This document shows, piece by piece, positions 34,837 to 47,436 of a stretch of DNA of 64,000 bases (its first letter is position 1; each line of letters begins with the position of its first letter). The translations under genes were made by a program, and so were the position numbers. The stretch is from Quillaja saponaria (taxonomy: Eukaryota > Streptophyta > Magnoliopsida > Fabales > Quillajaceae): NCBI GenBank assembly GCA_029379385.1, contig CM055608.1, forward strand, positions 19,094,350-19,158,349, written 5' to 3'. The notes beneath the pieces are model-generated. The model was not told the DNA's origin and did no database searches. It saw nothing but the letters and a program-made list of their open reading frames with translations.

Positions 34837-35052
34837 ATGGCAGAGGAACCCTCTTGGGTCATTTTTGTCTTTATAGTCACTATATTGGCATTTTGTCTTC
34901 TTAGCCAAAAAATTCTAGTTAATAGCATCATGTTGATATTGCCTTTCCTAATTGCAGGCTTGAAATTTGCTATTGGAGAGCATTATAGTGGACTACTTGG
35001 GAACTTTGTCTTTTATTTTTTATTTCACAACATCTTATATGATCATGCATAA
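34837..35052 (+). CDS. Unrecognised hydrophobic frame, 71 codons
   Basis: The frame begins MAEEPSWVIFVFIVTILAFC and is strongly hydrophobic, with two candidate membrane segments at about residues 8-24 and 30-45, then a polar stretch AIGEHYS. I do not recognise it. It might be an exon of the same captured fragment as 33739-34017, about 800 bp upstream, but no joining splice sites were confirmed. Chance coding in T-rich DNA is a real alternative, because T-rich sequence produces hydrophobic frames. Confidence 0.2.
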   Translation: MAEEPSWVIFVFIVTILAFCLLSQKILVNSIMLILPFLIAGLKFAIGEHYSGLLGNFVFYFLFHNILYDHA

Positions 35053-35876
35053 CATTGTATTTGTTGGGGATTTTTTGTGAATTTCTTTGTTTTTGTGTTT
35101 TTGTGAGTTATGTTTATGTAGGACTTGATATACGATTGCACAGGCTTGAGCTTTATATTTTCATTTTGATTAAGACTAAAAATAGATGGATGCAATATTT
35201 ATAATTTGGGCTTATTTTAAGCCTTGTGAGTTGACAAAAAAATGAAACAAAGTAAAAAATCTTGATATAAACATCAATTTGAGCTCAAAAGCCCTGTGAC
35301 CCATTCCAAAAAAGATGTCAGCAATACATCAAATTATTTGACCAAACCAATCCAAATTTACTATTAGGTTGGGTTAGTTCATTTTGAGTTCGACTTTATT
35401 CCCCAAGGAACTAGGATCATGTTTATTTTCACTGAAAACCTGACCTGACCCGACCACTGAAAAGGTCTACTCATGAGTTGGTGTTTTTGTTTTCAATTAG
35501 ATTTTGAGTTTCAGGTTGGAGAAAGTGTCTATGTGAAGTTTTTTTTTGGTATATCCATCCTTTGTTTGGACTTGGGAGTAGTAATATTTGTACTTTTTGT
35601 ATTTAGATGTTTGTATTTGTATACATGTAAATTAGACTCCACTGTAACCTTATTCTAAGATTGTTCTTGTTTAGATATATACTTTCAATCATGGATGACC
35701 ACTTGTGGATTATAATATTATTCTATCAGGTTTAGAACCTTTTGAACATTTGAGTTTTAGATGGATTATGATAGTTTTACTTTATTTTTGAGTACTTTTG
35801 TAAGCTTGGTTGGGTCATGGTACCCAATGTTCACCCTAATCCATTCACTGCTCATGACCCTGGTTTGGGTAGTGCA

Positions 35877-36765
35877 CTTGTACTATTCATGACAAGTTTA
35901 CATCCAATAAAATCAGCATTAGAATATCCAACCAATTCAAAACCATCACATTTAGGATAAAATATGCCAAGAGATTGAGTTCTGATCAAATATATAAAAA
36001 TTCTTTTAACAACAACTAAATGTGATTCTTTTGGACATGATTGATATCTAGCACACATACAAACACTCAACATAATATATGGTTTATAGTAATGAGATAG
36101 AGAAGAGATCCAATCATATTTTTGTGTTTCTACTCATCTACTTTCTTACCAAATTTGTCCAGTTTGGTTGATGTATTTATTAGAGTTCCATTTGCTTTTG
36201 CATTTTCAAGGCCAAATCTCTTGATTAGATCTTTGACATACATGGACTGGTTGATGAAAATGCATTCCTTTTATTGTTTAACTTGAAGACCAATGGAGCA
36301 ATTAAGTTCTCTCATCATGCTCATTTCAATTTCGCTAAGTATGCACTTTGTAAATTCTTGATTGAGTATCTCATTAGCAGCCCCAAATATATATCATCAA
36401 CAAAAATATGAACTAACAATATATCAAACTTTTTATGCTTAATGAACAGTGTAGTGTCTACCTTGCCTCTATTAAAACTATTTTCAAGCAAAAACTTACT
36501 TGATCTTTCATACCAAGCTCTGGGAGCTTGCTTTATACAATATAAACCTTTTTTTATTTTGAAAACATGATTTGGTTTATCAAAAACTTTAAAATTAGAA
36601 GGTTGTTCAACAAACCCTTCTTCATTGATAAAGCCATTTAAATAAAATTAAAAAAAAAAAAACATATTAAACGTCCATCTAATATAATGTAAAATTTTAA
36701 AAAAAGGAGCAAATGTTTCATCCAAATCAATGCATTCTTCTTGATTATACCCTTATGCTATTAAA
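35877..36765 (-). pseudogene. SIRE-like copia reverse transcriptase and RNase H N-terminal part
   Basis: The minus strand gives GYNQEECIDLDETFAP, VFKIKKGLYCIKQAPRAWYE, VDTTLFIKH, ILLVHIFVDDIYLG (the catalytic VDD box at about 36390-36405), then SMYVKDLIKRFGLENAK, CARYQSCPKESHL and VGYSNADFIGCKL. This is the copia RT followed by RNase H start, with the YVDD-type box intact as FVDD. Several stops and frame shifts exist. The frame reaches the STSGTC motif exactly at the insertion point at 35877, and the next residues are found at 30519 on the far side of the Tekay-like insertion. Confidence 0.85.
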
Positions 36766-37238
36766 ACCACACAACACAGTAACCAATCAAATAACTTGCA
36801 AAAAAGGAAGAAGTAGAGTTAAGAGAGATTGCACAAGGTGATTTAAAGTGGTTCACCAATTTCTTTGGCTACTTCATCCACTACTCAATCTCTACTTGAG
36901 AGTTGCATCACTAATGGCTGAATTGCACGGCTCAACAATCTTTACAAAAACTTATTGAATAGCTCAATAATCTTTACAAGCTTCACAAGCTCTAATCCCA
37001 ATCTCTATTTTCTCATTCACTCAACTTAACAATAGAGAATATGTGATATAAAAATAACTAAACATTCAAAAGACAGAGCTAAGAAAGAATTGAAAATTGA
37101 GGCTTTGATCTCAAGTAAAAACAAAGTATTGAGAATGAAAGTTTACATGTTTCGTTTTCTAAAATTCAAATTTCGAATTTGAAAGCTTGAGAGAATTTGA
37201 GTTTCTTCAATGGCTTAGTGGATGATAACAACATCAAC
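36766..37238. other. No gene seen; probable repeat edge
   Basis: AT-rich sequence between the copia RT relic and the CACTA-like repeats. The expected upstream part of copia pol stops abruptly, so another element border lies here, but no terminal repeats or duplications could be paired. Confidence 0.4.
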
Positions 37239-37624
37239 AGATTTGCGGGTAAGAACCATAAACAATAGTTGTGAGTATTATCTATGGGTATTACCCACAA
37301 ACTAAATTGGTTTGTCATTAAGCTATAATATATTACCCACAAACTGCAAAGTTTGTGCGTAATTGCCACTGATACATGTTTGTGGGTAATTATCCCTTAT
37401 TAAACTTTTTTAGAATTTGCCACAAACCCGATTTGTGGGTAAAAACATTCTTGATTTTCATTTTTCTAATCAATGAATCAAACCTATAATTAAACATCTG
37501 TCCATACTATCTATAAAACAAATTCATCATATATTTAAAATTTTGTCAACATTTAACAAAAAGCATCACATAAATGTCAGCATCTATAATTAAATAAAAC
37601 CTAATAGAACTATGAGCTAGTTAG

Positions 37625-37705
37625 CTACATGTCGTCATCTTCTTGAAGATCTTCCTCACCATCTCTATAATGACTTTCATCACCATCTACACTGCTAAAA
37701 GATGC
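37625..37705 (-). CDS. Candidate last exon, acidic C-terminus
   Basis: On the minus strand an acceptor (ttcattgaacag) is followed by 26 codons, ASFSSVDGDESHYRDGEED, LQEDDDM and a TAG stop at 37625-37627. The acidic tail is reminiscent of C-termini of plant transposon-encoded proteins, but this is weak. It lies close to the left subterminal repeats, where a transposon gene on the minus strand would end. Upstream exons were not linked with confidence. Confidence 0.3.
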   Translation of the reverse strand, partial: ASFSSVDGDESHYRDGEEDLQEDDDM

Positions 37706-38077
37706 CTGTTCAATGAACCAAATTTTTGAAAGTACAAAAGAATTTATCTAGATAAATATATGAACTTATTTGCATAAAGTCATAGTGTTCATAGCATATC
37801 ATGCTATCACTAAAATAACAATCAAATCCTGCTCTTAATGTTTTATCCCTACTTAGAACCAGAACATACACATAACCTAGTATATACTTGATATTGTTTG
37901 GATGAACCAATAAAAAAGACACATATATGCATACGTACCTGGAGATTTATCACAAGAATGAATGGAAGCTTTTTCCCAGCTTCTGATTGAAATTGAGAAA
38001 GAAGTTTTAGACTGAAAACTTGCTTTCCAAATCAAGATATAAGAATAAGAACCTCACATAACTTCAAATAAGCTTAA

Positions 38078-38137
38078 GAAAACATAGAAATTATCCAACC
38101 AGGTAACGAAAACATAGAAATTATCCAACCAGGTAAC
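38078..38137. repeat. Perfect 30-bp tandem duplication
   Basis: A 30-bp unit, starting gaaaacatagaaattatcca, occurs twice head to tail without a mismatch (38078-38107 and 38108-38137). A perfect copy suggests a recent replication slippage or repair event. Confidence 0.9.
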
Positions 38138-40363
38138 ATTGTTTTTTTTTTTTTTGATAAAGTATTGATTGTAGTAAAAGAAAAAAGGGTCATATCTTTG
38201 TATACAAGTGTACAGACGCACCCCACCAAAGGCAAAAAAATAATTTATTTTACATAAAATCTTTCAAACAATCTAAAAAATCTACAAAAGAACCCAATGG
38301 AGTAATATATTTTTATTATCATTTTGGTTTATATAAAGCAAATACAAAGTTTATCATTGAAACAACTTTTTATGGCCTTTCAAATGAAATGTTGATAAAA
38401 ATTTCTTACCGATAATTGTGAAAATAAAATTCAACAAAAGATTATGTAGCTATACCAAGAGTGAACCTTAATCAAGTTCCAAAAATTATTTCAAATGTCA
38501 TTACAAAGCACGTTAATAAAAGTTGAAGTTTTTTACATGACAGCAAGCAAGATAAGCAACCTGGTGTACTTTATAATGCATATATAGAAATGTCCATTTT
38601 ATTGTTTAGTAACCTTAAGCAATTATTACCAGGTTGTGAGAAGCTTCCAAGAGATGATGTTTATATAAGAGTGATACGAAAGAAATAATATTCTCAGCAG
38701 TGAAATAATGAATTAAATTTGAGCATGAGGAACTAAAAAAGTAATTGGTAGAAACTATGAATTAAAATCATACTTAAGTATTTGAATTATCCATTTTGCT
38801 ACCTTTTTTGTTACTTAATCAGTACCATCTTTTGGACAAAAAACATGTCTCAAGTTAATTTTAGAAACTGGTAAGCGGATCTTGCCCGTTCCATTGCAAA
38901 TTGAGTCTCCTACTCTCTCTGCTCTGAAGAAGAAAAATAAAAAGAAACAAGGTTTAGTAGGGAGTAAGTCAAGTTTATAGTTTATACTATGAGATCAGAA
39001 AATCCAAAAGCACCAAAAAGAATAATAATAATCATTGAAAGTAGACTTAATAATAATCATTGAAAGCAGACTTACAAATAATAATTGAAAGCAGACTTCT
39101 TGAGTTTACCACTACTTTCACAGTGACAGTGCTTTTAGATTTTTATGAAAGTGACAGTGCTTTTAGATTTTTATAGGTGAATACATACAAGTTGGAGAAA
39201 TCATGTCTATCACCACCTGATATTGGTAGACACCTCTGCCAACAAAGAAGGCTCTTATCCCATTCCAGCCAGTTCATGCCACTGATAAAGCCTTAACTAG
39301 CAGTCAGCTAATGAAACCAAATTTTCAAAGGCTAAAAAGGAAATATAAATGAGAAGGAGAAAACTGCTCCTTCTTGGGTGGACGGCATAGTAATTATTAA
39401 TGAAATGGTCCACAAGGTCAGTATTCATCTTTCTGAAAAACTATTTGCTGAAAAAAATAAAAAGAAATACGTGATTTCATTGCTCCAATGTAATCACTAG
39501 ATTCATTAATGAAATCATGAAAAGATAAACTAAGTTACTAAATTAAGAATGTAGATTAAATGTCAACAAATTGTTTTTAGAGAACACTCTCAAGGTTTCA
39601 GGTTGGAACTCAACTTAATTGAATATTGCTTTTCAAATCATTCAGCTTCATTTGAATTAAAACACATCAAACTTAAATGATATAATGGACCACATGCAAA
39701 ATATATATATGGATCCTCTATTAACCATCCAAAAAGAAGGAACAATGAAAAAATTATATATATATATATATATATGTATATAAATTGATCACTTTATATA
39801 CACCAACCTGTAGCTGTGAGAAGCCAGAAATAAATATTGATCAACCAAGCTTTTCCTTTTGATTCTAAGGCTATCAACTAAGTCGTGAACTGCTTCTCTT
39901 AAAGAGTTGACATATCGGCTAGACTACTGGAGATCTATCAGGTATCTGAGGAAGAAAATAGTGACGTTGTGAAAAGTTCACCTAATTTTCCTGTTATGTC
40001 TGTTTTGAGCTGAAATGTAGGAATGATTAGATTGTGAATGCTGTTATTATTATATAAATTAATCAATCACAAACTTCAATATATGCTCAAGTTTAAAACA
40101 CTTTTGGAATAATATTTCACAATGCAAACACTAATCAATTAATAAATATATTTTATTTTATTTTTGAAAAAGAAAAATAATTTCTTTGTATAAAATATGG
40201 GGAAGATGACAAAAGTAATCACAGTTCACTGTAGATCCTTAATCTTTGAAACTATGAAAAGAACTGTTGACGCACTAGCTACTTCATCCAAAGTTATGAC
40301 TTCAGAAAAATATGATATCTGAGAACGATTCAAAGTCCACAATCAAGCAATACAATGCAAAGA
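38138..40363. other. Intergenic or intronic AT-rich DNA with short repeats
   Basis: No gene was recognised. Small tandem repeats are present: three 25-bp copies ending in gaaagcagactt at 39024-39098, two 24-bp copies at 39123-39146 and 39151-39174 (gtgacagtgcttttagattt), and a TA microsatellite at 39755-39775. Possible minus-strand exons near 38880-38930 could not be supported. Confidence 0.6.
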
Positions 40364-40681
40364 TCAAGGGTATCCGTAAGTCTTTAACAGTCTACAGAGT
40401 AAAAGAAGAGCAACTGATACAAGAAATTCAGATAAAAATAAACATACTGTTAGACAGTTCAACAGAAGCTGGACGTCCGACTCCTCTAAAGCTAGAAACA
40501 TCTCCCTGTTTACTTTCTTTGCTATCAGTCTGGTAGCCGAATGAAAGAGCTCAGATCCCACATCTAATCCAGGTGGTGTATGTAGCATGGCCACTTGTGT
40601 AATCGCCTTATCGATATGGTCTAGCTGCTTTTCTATCCTCTTCCTCTTATTTGTTTTTCTAACTTGAGCTGGCCGTTGCAT
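40364..40681 (-). CDS. Candidate exon of unknown gene
   Basis: This minus-strand frame of 105 codons begins MQRPAQVRKTNKRKRIEKQL and continues DHIDKAITQVAMLHTPPGLD, LFHSATRLIAKKVNREMFLA. A good donor (ctaaca/gtatgt) at 40447/40448 suggests the exon really ends there and that the last part of the frame is intronic. The basic start and helical rest recall the C-terminal region of some plant MYB/SANT-like transposon-associated proteins, but I cannot name it. It lies downstream of the F-box relic on the same strand, inside the possible CACTA element. Confidence 0.35.
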   Translation of the reverse strand: MQRPAQVRKTNKRKRIEKQLDHIDKAITQVAMLHTPPGLDVGSELFHSATRLIAKKVNREMFLALEESDVQLLLNCLTVCLFLSEFLVSVALLLLCRLLKTYGYP

Positions 40682-40714
40682 ATGATGTTACATTAGCACC
40701 ATCAAGCAAAAGAA

Positions 40715-41600
40715 AGCTTCCTAAATAGCATGAAACCGCTCAGGCCTACCCTTAATCTGGACCTTCTCACAAATTTTTGTTTCCAAGTCACACCAAATAA
40801 GCTTGCTGAAGTCCCTTTGTAGCAGAATCTTATGACCATTCTTTAACAACACTACTGGCTTGCAATATGTAAAGTTCCACGGTACTGCCCATTGTTCTAT
40901 CAAATAGAGTTTAGTCCAACATTTTTTCACTCTATTTGCTTTCATTATCCATATATCAGTATGTGTCATGATACAGGGACATCCTCCCAAATCGCCAAAA
41001 TACAAATGATCATTAATATCAACTGGAATTGGACAAGCCTGGAATTTTCATTTTGCAAAATTAAAAGTGACCAGGCATGGTCACTCAAACTTCCAATCGA
41101 TACAGGGGAACCAATGTAAGCCACCATTGGCCTACACAGGAAACTGATAAAACCAAAGATTACTAAAAGGCCAATCTTGAACCTTCTTCCAAGAATTTGT
41201 TCTAATGGAATTAAGCTTGGCATCAGAGGTTCAAATTGTACAATACTAAGAACCTTATAATCATCACCTATCATGTCATACCCAAATCCAACAATAGAAA
41301 TTCACGTTAACTAGAAGGATAGTCAATACTTCCGTATGGATGAATTCCATAGAAGAAAAGCTTCATCATCATGATAATGTAAAGCACGCCATTTGCAGTA
41401 ATAAAACATTATATCCTTAGGTACAATGATGGATGACAAATCTGTACGGCCTTGCTAATGCCGTCATCATCACCAAATGATGTAGAATAGAAATCATTTG
41501 ATATTCCAATATGAGTTTGTTTCATAATAAGGAAACGATCAGTTTCAGTTTCAATCGAATAGCTATGATGCATTTTAATAAGATTTGGAATGAGAGCATT
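40715..41600 (-). pseudogene. F-box-associated (FBA) domain gene relic
   Basis: In order on the minus strand: DRFLIMKQTHIGISNDFYST at about 41530-41470, ALHYHDDEAFLLWNSSIRKY at about 41390-41330, VGFGYDMIGDDYKVL at about 41290-41245, ANGGLHWF at about 41120, CPIPVDINDHLYFGDLGGC at about 41030-40980, then DIWIMKANRVKKCWTKLYLI and KPVVLLKNGHKILLQ to about 40800. The LLWNPS, FGYD..DDYKV, GG/LCI and DVWVMKEYGV..SWTKL landmarks define the F-box-associated interaction domain of SCF substrate receptors. The F-box itself is missing and there are at least four stops and several frame changes. Confidence 0.8.
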
Positions 41601-44199
41601 CTATGATTTCGAAACAAAGTGACAGAGTGAACAGTTGTAAATATGCTCCTTTCAATTTTTTCAAGGAGTTAATTTTCTTATGTTATTTGTATGTCCCTCC
41701 CTCTCTCTCTCTCTCTCTTTGCCCACCTTTTACTGTATTGCAGAGCATCAGATGCATCCTTGCCAAACTGAACACAACAATTCATATACCAAATTGCCAA
41801 CCCAATTGTATCCTTCTCCAAACAAAACTCAATCCTCTAGTTATCAAGCATAACTAATATGTCTTAAGAAGTATGAAAAATCATGTGAGCAAACAGCACT
41901 ACCCTGAAAAATAAGCTTGGACAACTTTTAAAACCTTGTTTAAAAAAGTAGCAAACGGAAGGCAGCATGGTCTGTCACATACAAAATAAACTAATCAGAC
42001 ATCTATTTTCTGAACACCTCTCTCAACACCCAAAAATCATGGCTAATAATTTTCAAAATTACCCTACAGTACACCTATTATCTTCACTAAATTTCAGATA
42101 ACAACAAATATGTACAACCTCAAAGTCAGGCTGCAGCTTTAATATTTACCACTCCATCATGAGTAGCAGCACTACTCAATTTCAGGTAGATATTCTTCAC
42201 AGTGGTGCCAAGAATCTATTGGAAGTAAGCCTACATTGATTCCACGCAATCCTGCAATCAACATCACTTTTGACTTCTTTGAGAAATTAGTAACTAAATT
42301 ACATTAATGTCTTCTCAAATTAGTAACTAAATTATATTTCAATCAACATAACTTTTCACTTAGTATCATTTTTTTTTCCAACAAGGGGGAATATCGAACT
42401 GAGTGGAGGGAATAACATCATCTTACACACTAACCTTTCTAGGGGACACTCCACTTGGTTAATTCCGCTTAACTAACCTGAATGTCATCTAATTAATGGC
42501 TTGCAGGGATAAACATAAGAAGTCTAGTAAATGATGGTTACATAATAAAGATGTCAATGGTAACCCGGTTGCTATGGCAGACCATACAAACTCATAAAGC
42601 AAAGAACCATTATAGTCCAATGTTAGTTCTAATGGAGTATAGAGCAGAAGTTAATAATTGGCAAGGTTCTTCATGCTATCCATGATTACTCTACTGTTAA
42701 TATTTTACTCAATACCTAATAAAAAATTACAATCAACAAAAACAAAATTGCATGGAACCTCTTTTGCATATGGAGCAAGATCAGATCATATCCATACACA
42801 CAACAAATATCAGTACCTATCCATCATGCACATATACACAGAGTTTTACAGACATACATGTTTTGTTATTGAATCTGAGGTGCACCTACCCAATACTTGA
42901 TGTAATACATCATATCTTCCAATTTGTCTTCTATAGTATCTTTTTTGCACCCTCTGTAATCTCTATTTTCCCATCCAACACATTCTTATTATTATCATTA
43001 TTTCAGTTTCATCTTTCAAGTAAAGATATATGCTAATTAATGATATCAACTTCTAAGAAATTAGAACTTGAGACTTACAACTAGGAGGTAATTCTAAGTT
43101 TCATCTCACTGAGATTGGGAACAGGTGAGCATATGAAAAAAGAGCTAAAGATGGAAGTTAGAGTTATCCAATGTTATGCAACTACGACAACTCTACCCAA
43201 TAAAAGAAAAAAGGAAAAAAAAACAAAAACTTTAACGGACTAAAGGGTCTGATATTGAATTAGCTAGCAGTCACCATGTATGCTGCAATTTTCAAGTGGA
43301 TTCCTCTATATGTCAATCTTATCCTATTTGGACTATGCTGATGTAAGATCCTACAAGGCAAGACCCCCATCCATGACTTTCAAAGCTCCCACCACTCACC
43401 AGCCCACTTTTGAGACCCAGCCAGCATCCTTTCATGCCATATGGTCTTAAATTTCAACAAAACCAAGTAGGAATTCTAATGTTGGTTTCCTAGTTTTAGA
43501 CATTTTCTCATCGAGATACTCACAATTTTTTACCAGCTGGCCAAGACTTTTTAGATTATAAAAAAAGGTCCCAGATAAAACGTAAGTGTATTAGACAATT
43601 TGTTTGACCTTAATGATAAATTTTTGGTCTAGATATAGATTGGTCTGTGGTCATCATTTGATATTAGTGTGAACCCTATTGATTTAAAGTGTAAAATTGA
43701 AAACAGAGGAGAACTTCAAGGTTGATGCTAAAATGCTGAGGAAAAATTAGATAGACATATACAAGAAGCCCTTTTTGAGATAGATTTCCCAACTATAGGC
43801 AAAACTACTAGGGCAAACAATATAAAAAAGAGCAACGAAAACGAAAACTAGTGTCACAGTACGACTTGGAGCACACAGGGCAATTAAAAATAAATATCTA
43901 AAGCTAACCTTCAAAGGCTTCTGTTGTTTATGCAGATTGCAGCTCTGAGTGTGAAGCAGCTGCAGAGTCCGAAGAAAAGAGAAACGAAAACAAAGTAATC
44001 AGAGATTGTCAAGAGAAAAGAAGCTATGAGATAATGAATATCAAAAAACTTACAGTCAATGGAGGCTAGGTTCCAAATCAGAAGGAAGACATAGTGGCAA
44101 GGAGAAACTGTGAAACCTTTTAAAACGGAGGATATGAAAGTTGTCGAATGGGGAAATCTAGATTTAGGGATTTCAATTCTACCGACAAACCAATAGAGA
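41601..44199 (-). other. No recognised gene; possible minus-strand 5' exons
   Basis: Two splice-bordered pieces are visible on the minus strand. At 43911-43969 an acceptor (gactctgcag) and a donor (tttgaag/gttag) border 59 bases; near 44053 there is a donor (gact/gtaagt). They look like 5' untranslated exons of a gene running towards 37625. A short frame, GLRGINVGLLPIDSWHH, follows an acceptor at about 42248. None was linked into a model. A CT microsatellite lies at 41699-41718. Confidence 0.35.
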
Positions 44200-44361
44200 G
44201 TTGGTTAATAAAATAAAAACAAAACGGTGCGTACGAGTTTCTCACAAACAAAAGGCTGCGGGTAAACAAAATAAACTTACTGACAAGCTTAGGTTTGTCA
44301 GTAAAAAAAAAAACTATTATCTACAAACTATAGTTTGTGGGAGAAAACAAGCGCCAAAAGA

Positions 44362-45789
44362 TGTTATAACCGTCCTACTGATTACGTAAAAATAAAATAA
44401 AAATTAAATTTTGAACGTAATATATTAGATTATGTTATAAAATTAATAAATTAATTCAATAAAAATACAGTTAAATATATTATAATTTAATATATTAACG
44501 TAATTTTACTGTCAGTTTTAAAATATCGTATATATTATTATAAAACAAGTAATATTATAACCAAGTAAATTCAAGTGAGAGAATAATTGATGTAAATATA
44601 TAAATATATTAAGAATTAAATTATACCACACATAGGTTGACTTGGATTTACATTTATAAAATGTATTAGAGATTAAATTAGTATATGTAATTTAAAAGTG
44701 GGGAAAGCAATATATATTAAATATATATATATATATATTATAGGTGAGAGTTTTCCACCATATACGTAAAGGTAGCTTTTTGATTTTTTAACTGTCTTTT
44801 TTTTCCTTCTTTTCCTCCCTTGGAAACCTTCCACCGCCTTTTACTTTTTCCTTTTCATTTTGTTCAGCCGAGTTGTTTTTCTTCCCCTGTTGGTGGCCAA
44901 GCTTTCCTCTCCTCTTAGTTGCCTTCACCGCCTCTGTTTTCAGCTTTGTTTTTCCTTGTTCTGCGGAGTAAGTTTCTCTTCTTTCTAGCCATGAAAGACT
45001 TCTTTGAAGTGTGCCTTGAAGCTACTAGAGTAGCCTTAATTCTTTGTTTTGATTCTGGCTGTTACAGGGTGGGTTGTCTTTTCTAATTTTTCTTGGGCAT
45101 ATGGTAGAATTACTTTGAATTCAGCCTTCCTCCTTGGACGTTGTGGCTTTTCTTCCCTTCTACCTGCTGCCGTGAGCCTTTTAAGCTACTGGGCAGTGGC
45201 TCTTTCATCAAGAGCAACACTTTTCCATGGCTGATCCGTAAGTGGGTAATTTCCAATATCCCAAAAACGGTTTGATATTTACTGGAGGGCATGATGTTAA
45301 GTTAATTAACTATTATTTGTTATGTCTCACAATCATGAATTAAGATCATCCCAGTAGTTTATGTTAGGCACCACTAAGGCAATTACAGTTAGATGATATT
45401 GTCTTTTGTTAGTTTTCTTGTGGTGATTGCGTGAGATTGTTAGTAGTAAGGGAAATTTTAAATAAATCATGTTTAGCCGAAAGTTAAAGAAGTAGTTTAA
45501 TTGAAGTAGTTGTAATTCTTTTAAAGTTGAATACAAAATAAATAAATTAGAGTTTAATACGTAAACATAAAAGATTAAATTAAGCTTTGGACGTGGAATT
45601 CAATAACTAATTAACTTGAGGTTAATGATATGGAATTTGAATAAGATACAATTAGATGAAGGATGTGAAATTTCTTGGTGAATGCATGAATATATATATT
45701 TATATATTTAAATTCAAGGAAACAAAATAGATACCTTTTAAGATATTAGAAACATAGTTAAGGGGAGCTAATTTTAGATAGTATGTTAA

Positions 45790-45827
<38 letters not shown>

Positions 45828-47436
45828 GAAGGAATTGGTGTTGATATGTTGTTAAATCGTTATAATTCAAGTATTTAGTAGTTCTTGAATAATTAATTAC
45901 CTTGAAGTTAAAGTTGAAATTTTAGGCAGTGTTGAACATGGCAATTAAGTGGTTTTGAATGGATGCAAGGCAACCAGGAATTTTACGAAAAATCCTATTT
46001 TGTTATGTGAGTAATTGAGTGAGTTCAAGATTAATTTTAGGAGAAATTTCTAAATAAGAAAGATATATAACCTCTAAAATAAACATTTTAACTTGGTCTT
46101 ATGGAATTGGTTAAGTATGTAAGTTAAAATCAAACATATTTTGACATTAGATAAATTGAAACTTAATAATTCTAGATTTTGTAATTAAAATGTTATGACT
46201 TATAAAATTGATAAATTAAATAATACGTGGAAAATGTAATTGCAGCTTCAGAAAGTATTGTTCAATCAATGAAACACGTGAACGCAAGAGGAAGTGACGA
46301 ACAAAATTTGTAAACTGGTGAGTGGTTAATTGCTGCCTTTAGGGGCTAGATTAATATGTGTAATTATATGTTTAATGAATATGCATGATATATGAAAATA
46401 AGCCAGTAGAGTACTTCAGTAATTTATTTGAATTATGTTGTTTGAGATTGATGGCTGTGTTTGACATTGGTTGTGGTTGATAAGGGGCAACTCGTGAATA
46501 TTTTTTGGAAAATGATTTTATCTCTGAAATGAAAATCCAGGTGCACCTAGGATGTTCCGATTTAAAATCATATGAAAATACTGATTCTGATAAATGTTTT
46601 TTAAATTGAGTGCCCAGTCCCGGTGGGATGAATTGTGTACGGAGAATAAATTTGTTGTGCGGGCGCGTAAATGTCCGGTAGGAGGTGATAATGTTGTGCG
46701 GGGCTGGGTCACTCATTGGCCCTTTGATTGCTTTGTGTGATATTGTTGCGCTGACTTAAGTTGTGATCTTGTATGTCATATGAATTGTGAATTTTTGAAA
46801 TTTACAATTGTGTACGTGTAATGGGAAATTTTATATGAATCGTGTTACATGATGTTAATATGTATTTTATATGTTTGTGTTGAGTGATGCTAATACTCTT
46901 TGGGTATGATTTTCCACTCACGGGGTCCGTAGGACTCATCCTTTTCTTGTGGTTACATTTTTTTTAGTAGCAGGACCTCAAATGAAGTTAACCACTAATA
47001 CGAGATTTTGCTAAGGATTTGATGACAAGGTATGTTTCAGAATCTCATACTTGGAGATAAGGATGAAAGTTTGCAGTCACATTAGAACTGTGGGTGTCAA
47101 ATGTAGTATGATGTAATATTCTAGTACTTGTTTTGTTGATGGTATGAATGGAGCAGAGCTCCCTATTGTCTTTATATTGTGTTGAGTAATAAAAAGAGTA
47201 TATAGGATTGTATTTTAAGGCATGTTCCATATTGTAAGAGACTTCTGCCGAAATTTTCAATAAGTTGTGATTTGTTGTAATCAACAAGTTTTTAATATTA
47301 ACTTTTGTCTTTATAATTTCTTGGTTTTATTCATTGGTGAGTCAATAGTCATAGTCATTCAGTTATGCTAGTCAGGGTTACGAAGGTTTGGTTACCATTC
47401 CTTCCGGTTAGTCATGCCTCCATGAGGGGTGCGACA
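44362..47436 (+). mobile_element. Tekay/Del-like solo LTR (3.1 kb)
   Basis: The segment starts tgttataacc and ends ggggtgcgaca, the TG...CA form of Tekay LTRs with imperfect inverted ends (TGTtataACC against TGTcgcACCC). The flanks are aaaga at 44357-44361 and aaagg at 47437-47441, a five-base duplication with one mismatch. Internal landmarks fit: a promoter-side T/C-rich block at 44790-44960 and cactcacggggtccgtagga near 46916. No pol was found, so it is a solo LTR. AT microsatellites occur at about 44719-44741 and 45791-45824. Confidence 0.7.

Larger units (their letters stand above)
30520..35876 (+). mobile_element. Tekay/Del-like LTR composite
   Basis: The insertion is bounded by cttgt at 30515-30519 and 35877-35881. 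It starts tgtgatgacttgtaatttt and ends gggtagtgca. A second start-like copy (tatgatgacccgtaatttt) occurs at 32270, so two LTR 5' regions lie in tandem with no pol between them. A TATA box, ctataaatag, is at 31216-31225. The part after about 33650 does not look like LTR and carries unrecognised coding-like pieces. Interpretation as an LTR pair with its interior lost is inference. Confidence 0.65.

Noticed and set aside
46372..46716. Minus-strand frames of 64 and 114 codons
   Set aside because: They overlap each other in different frames inside the Tekay-like solo LTR and show no domain.
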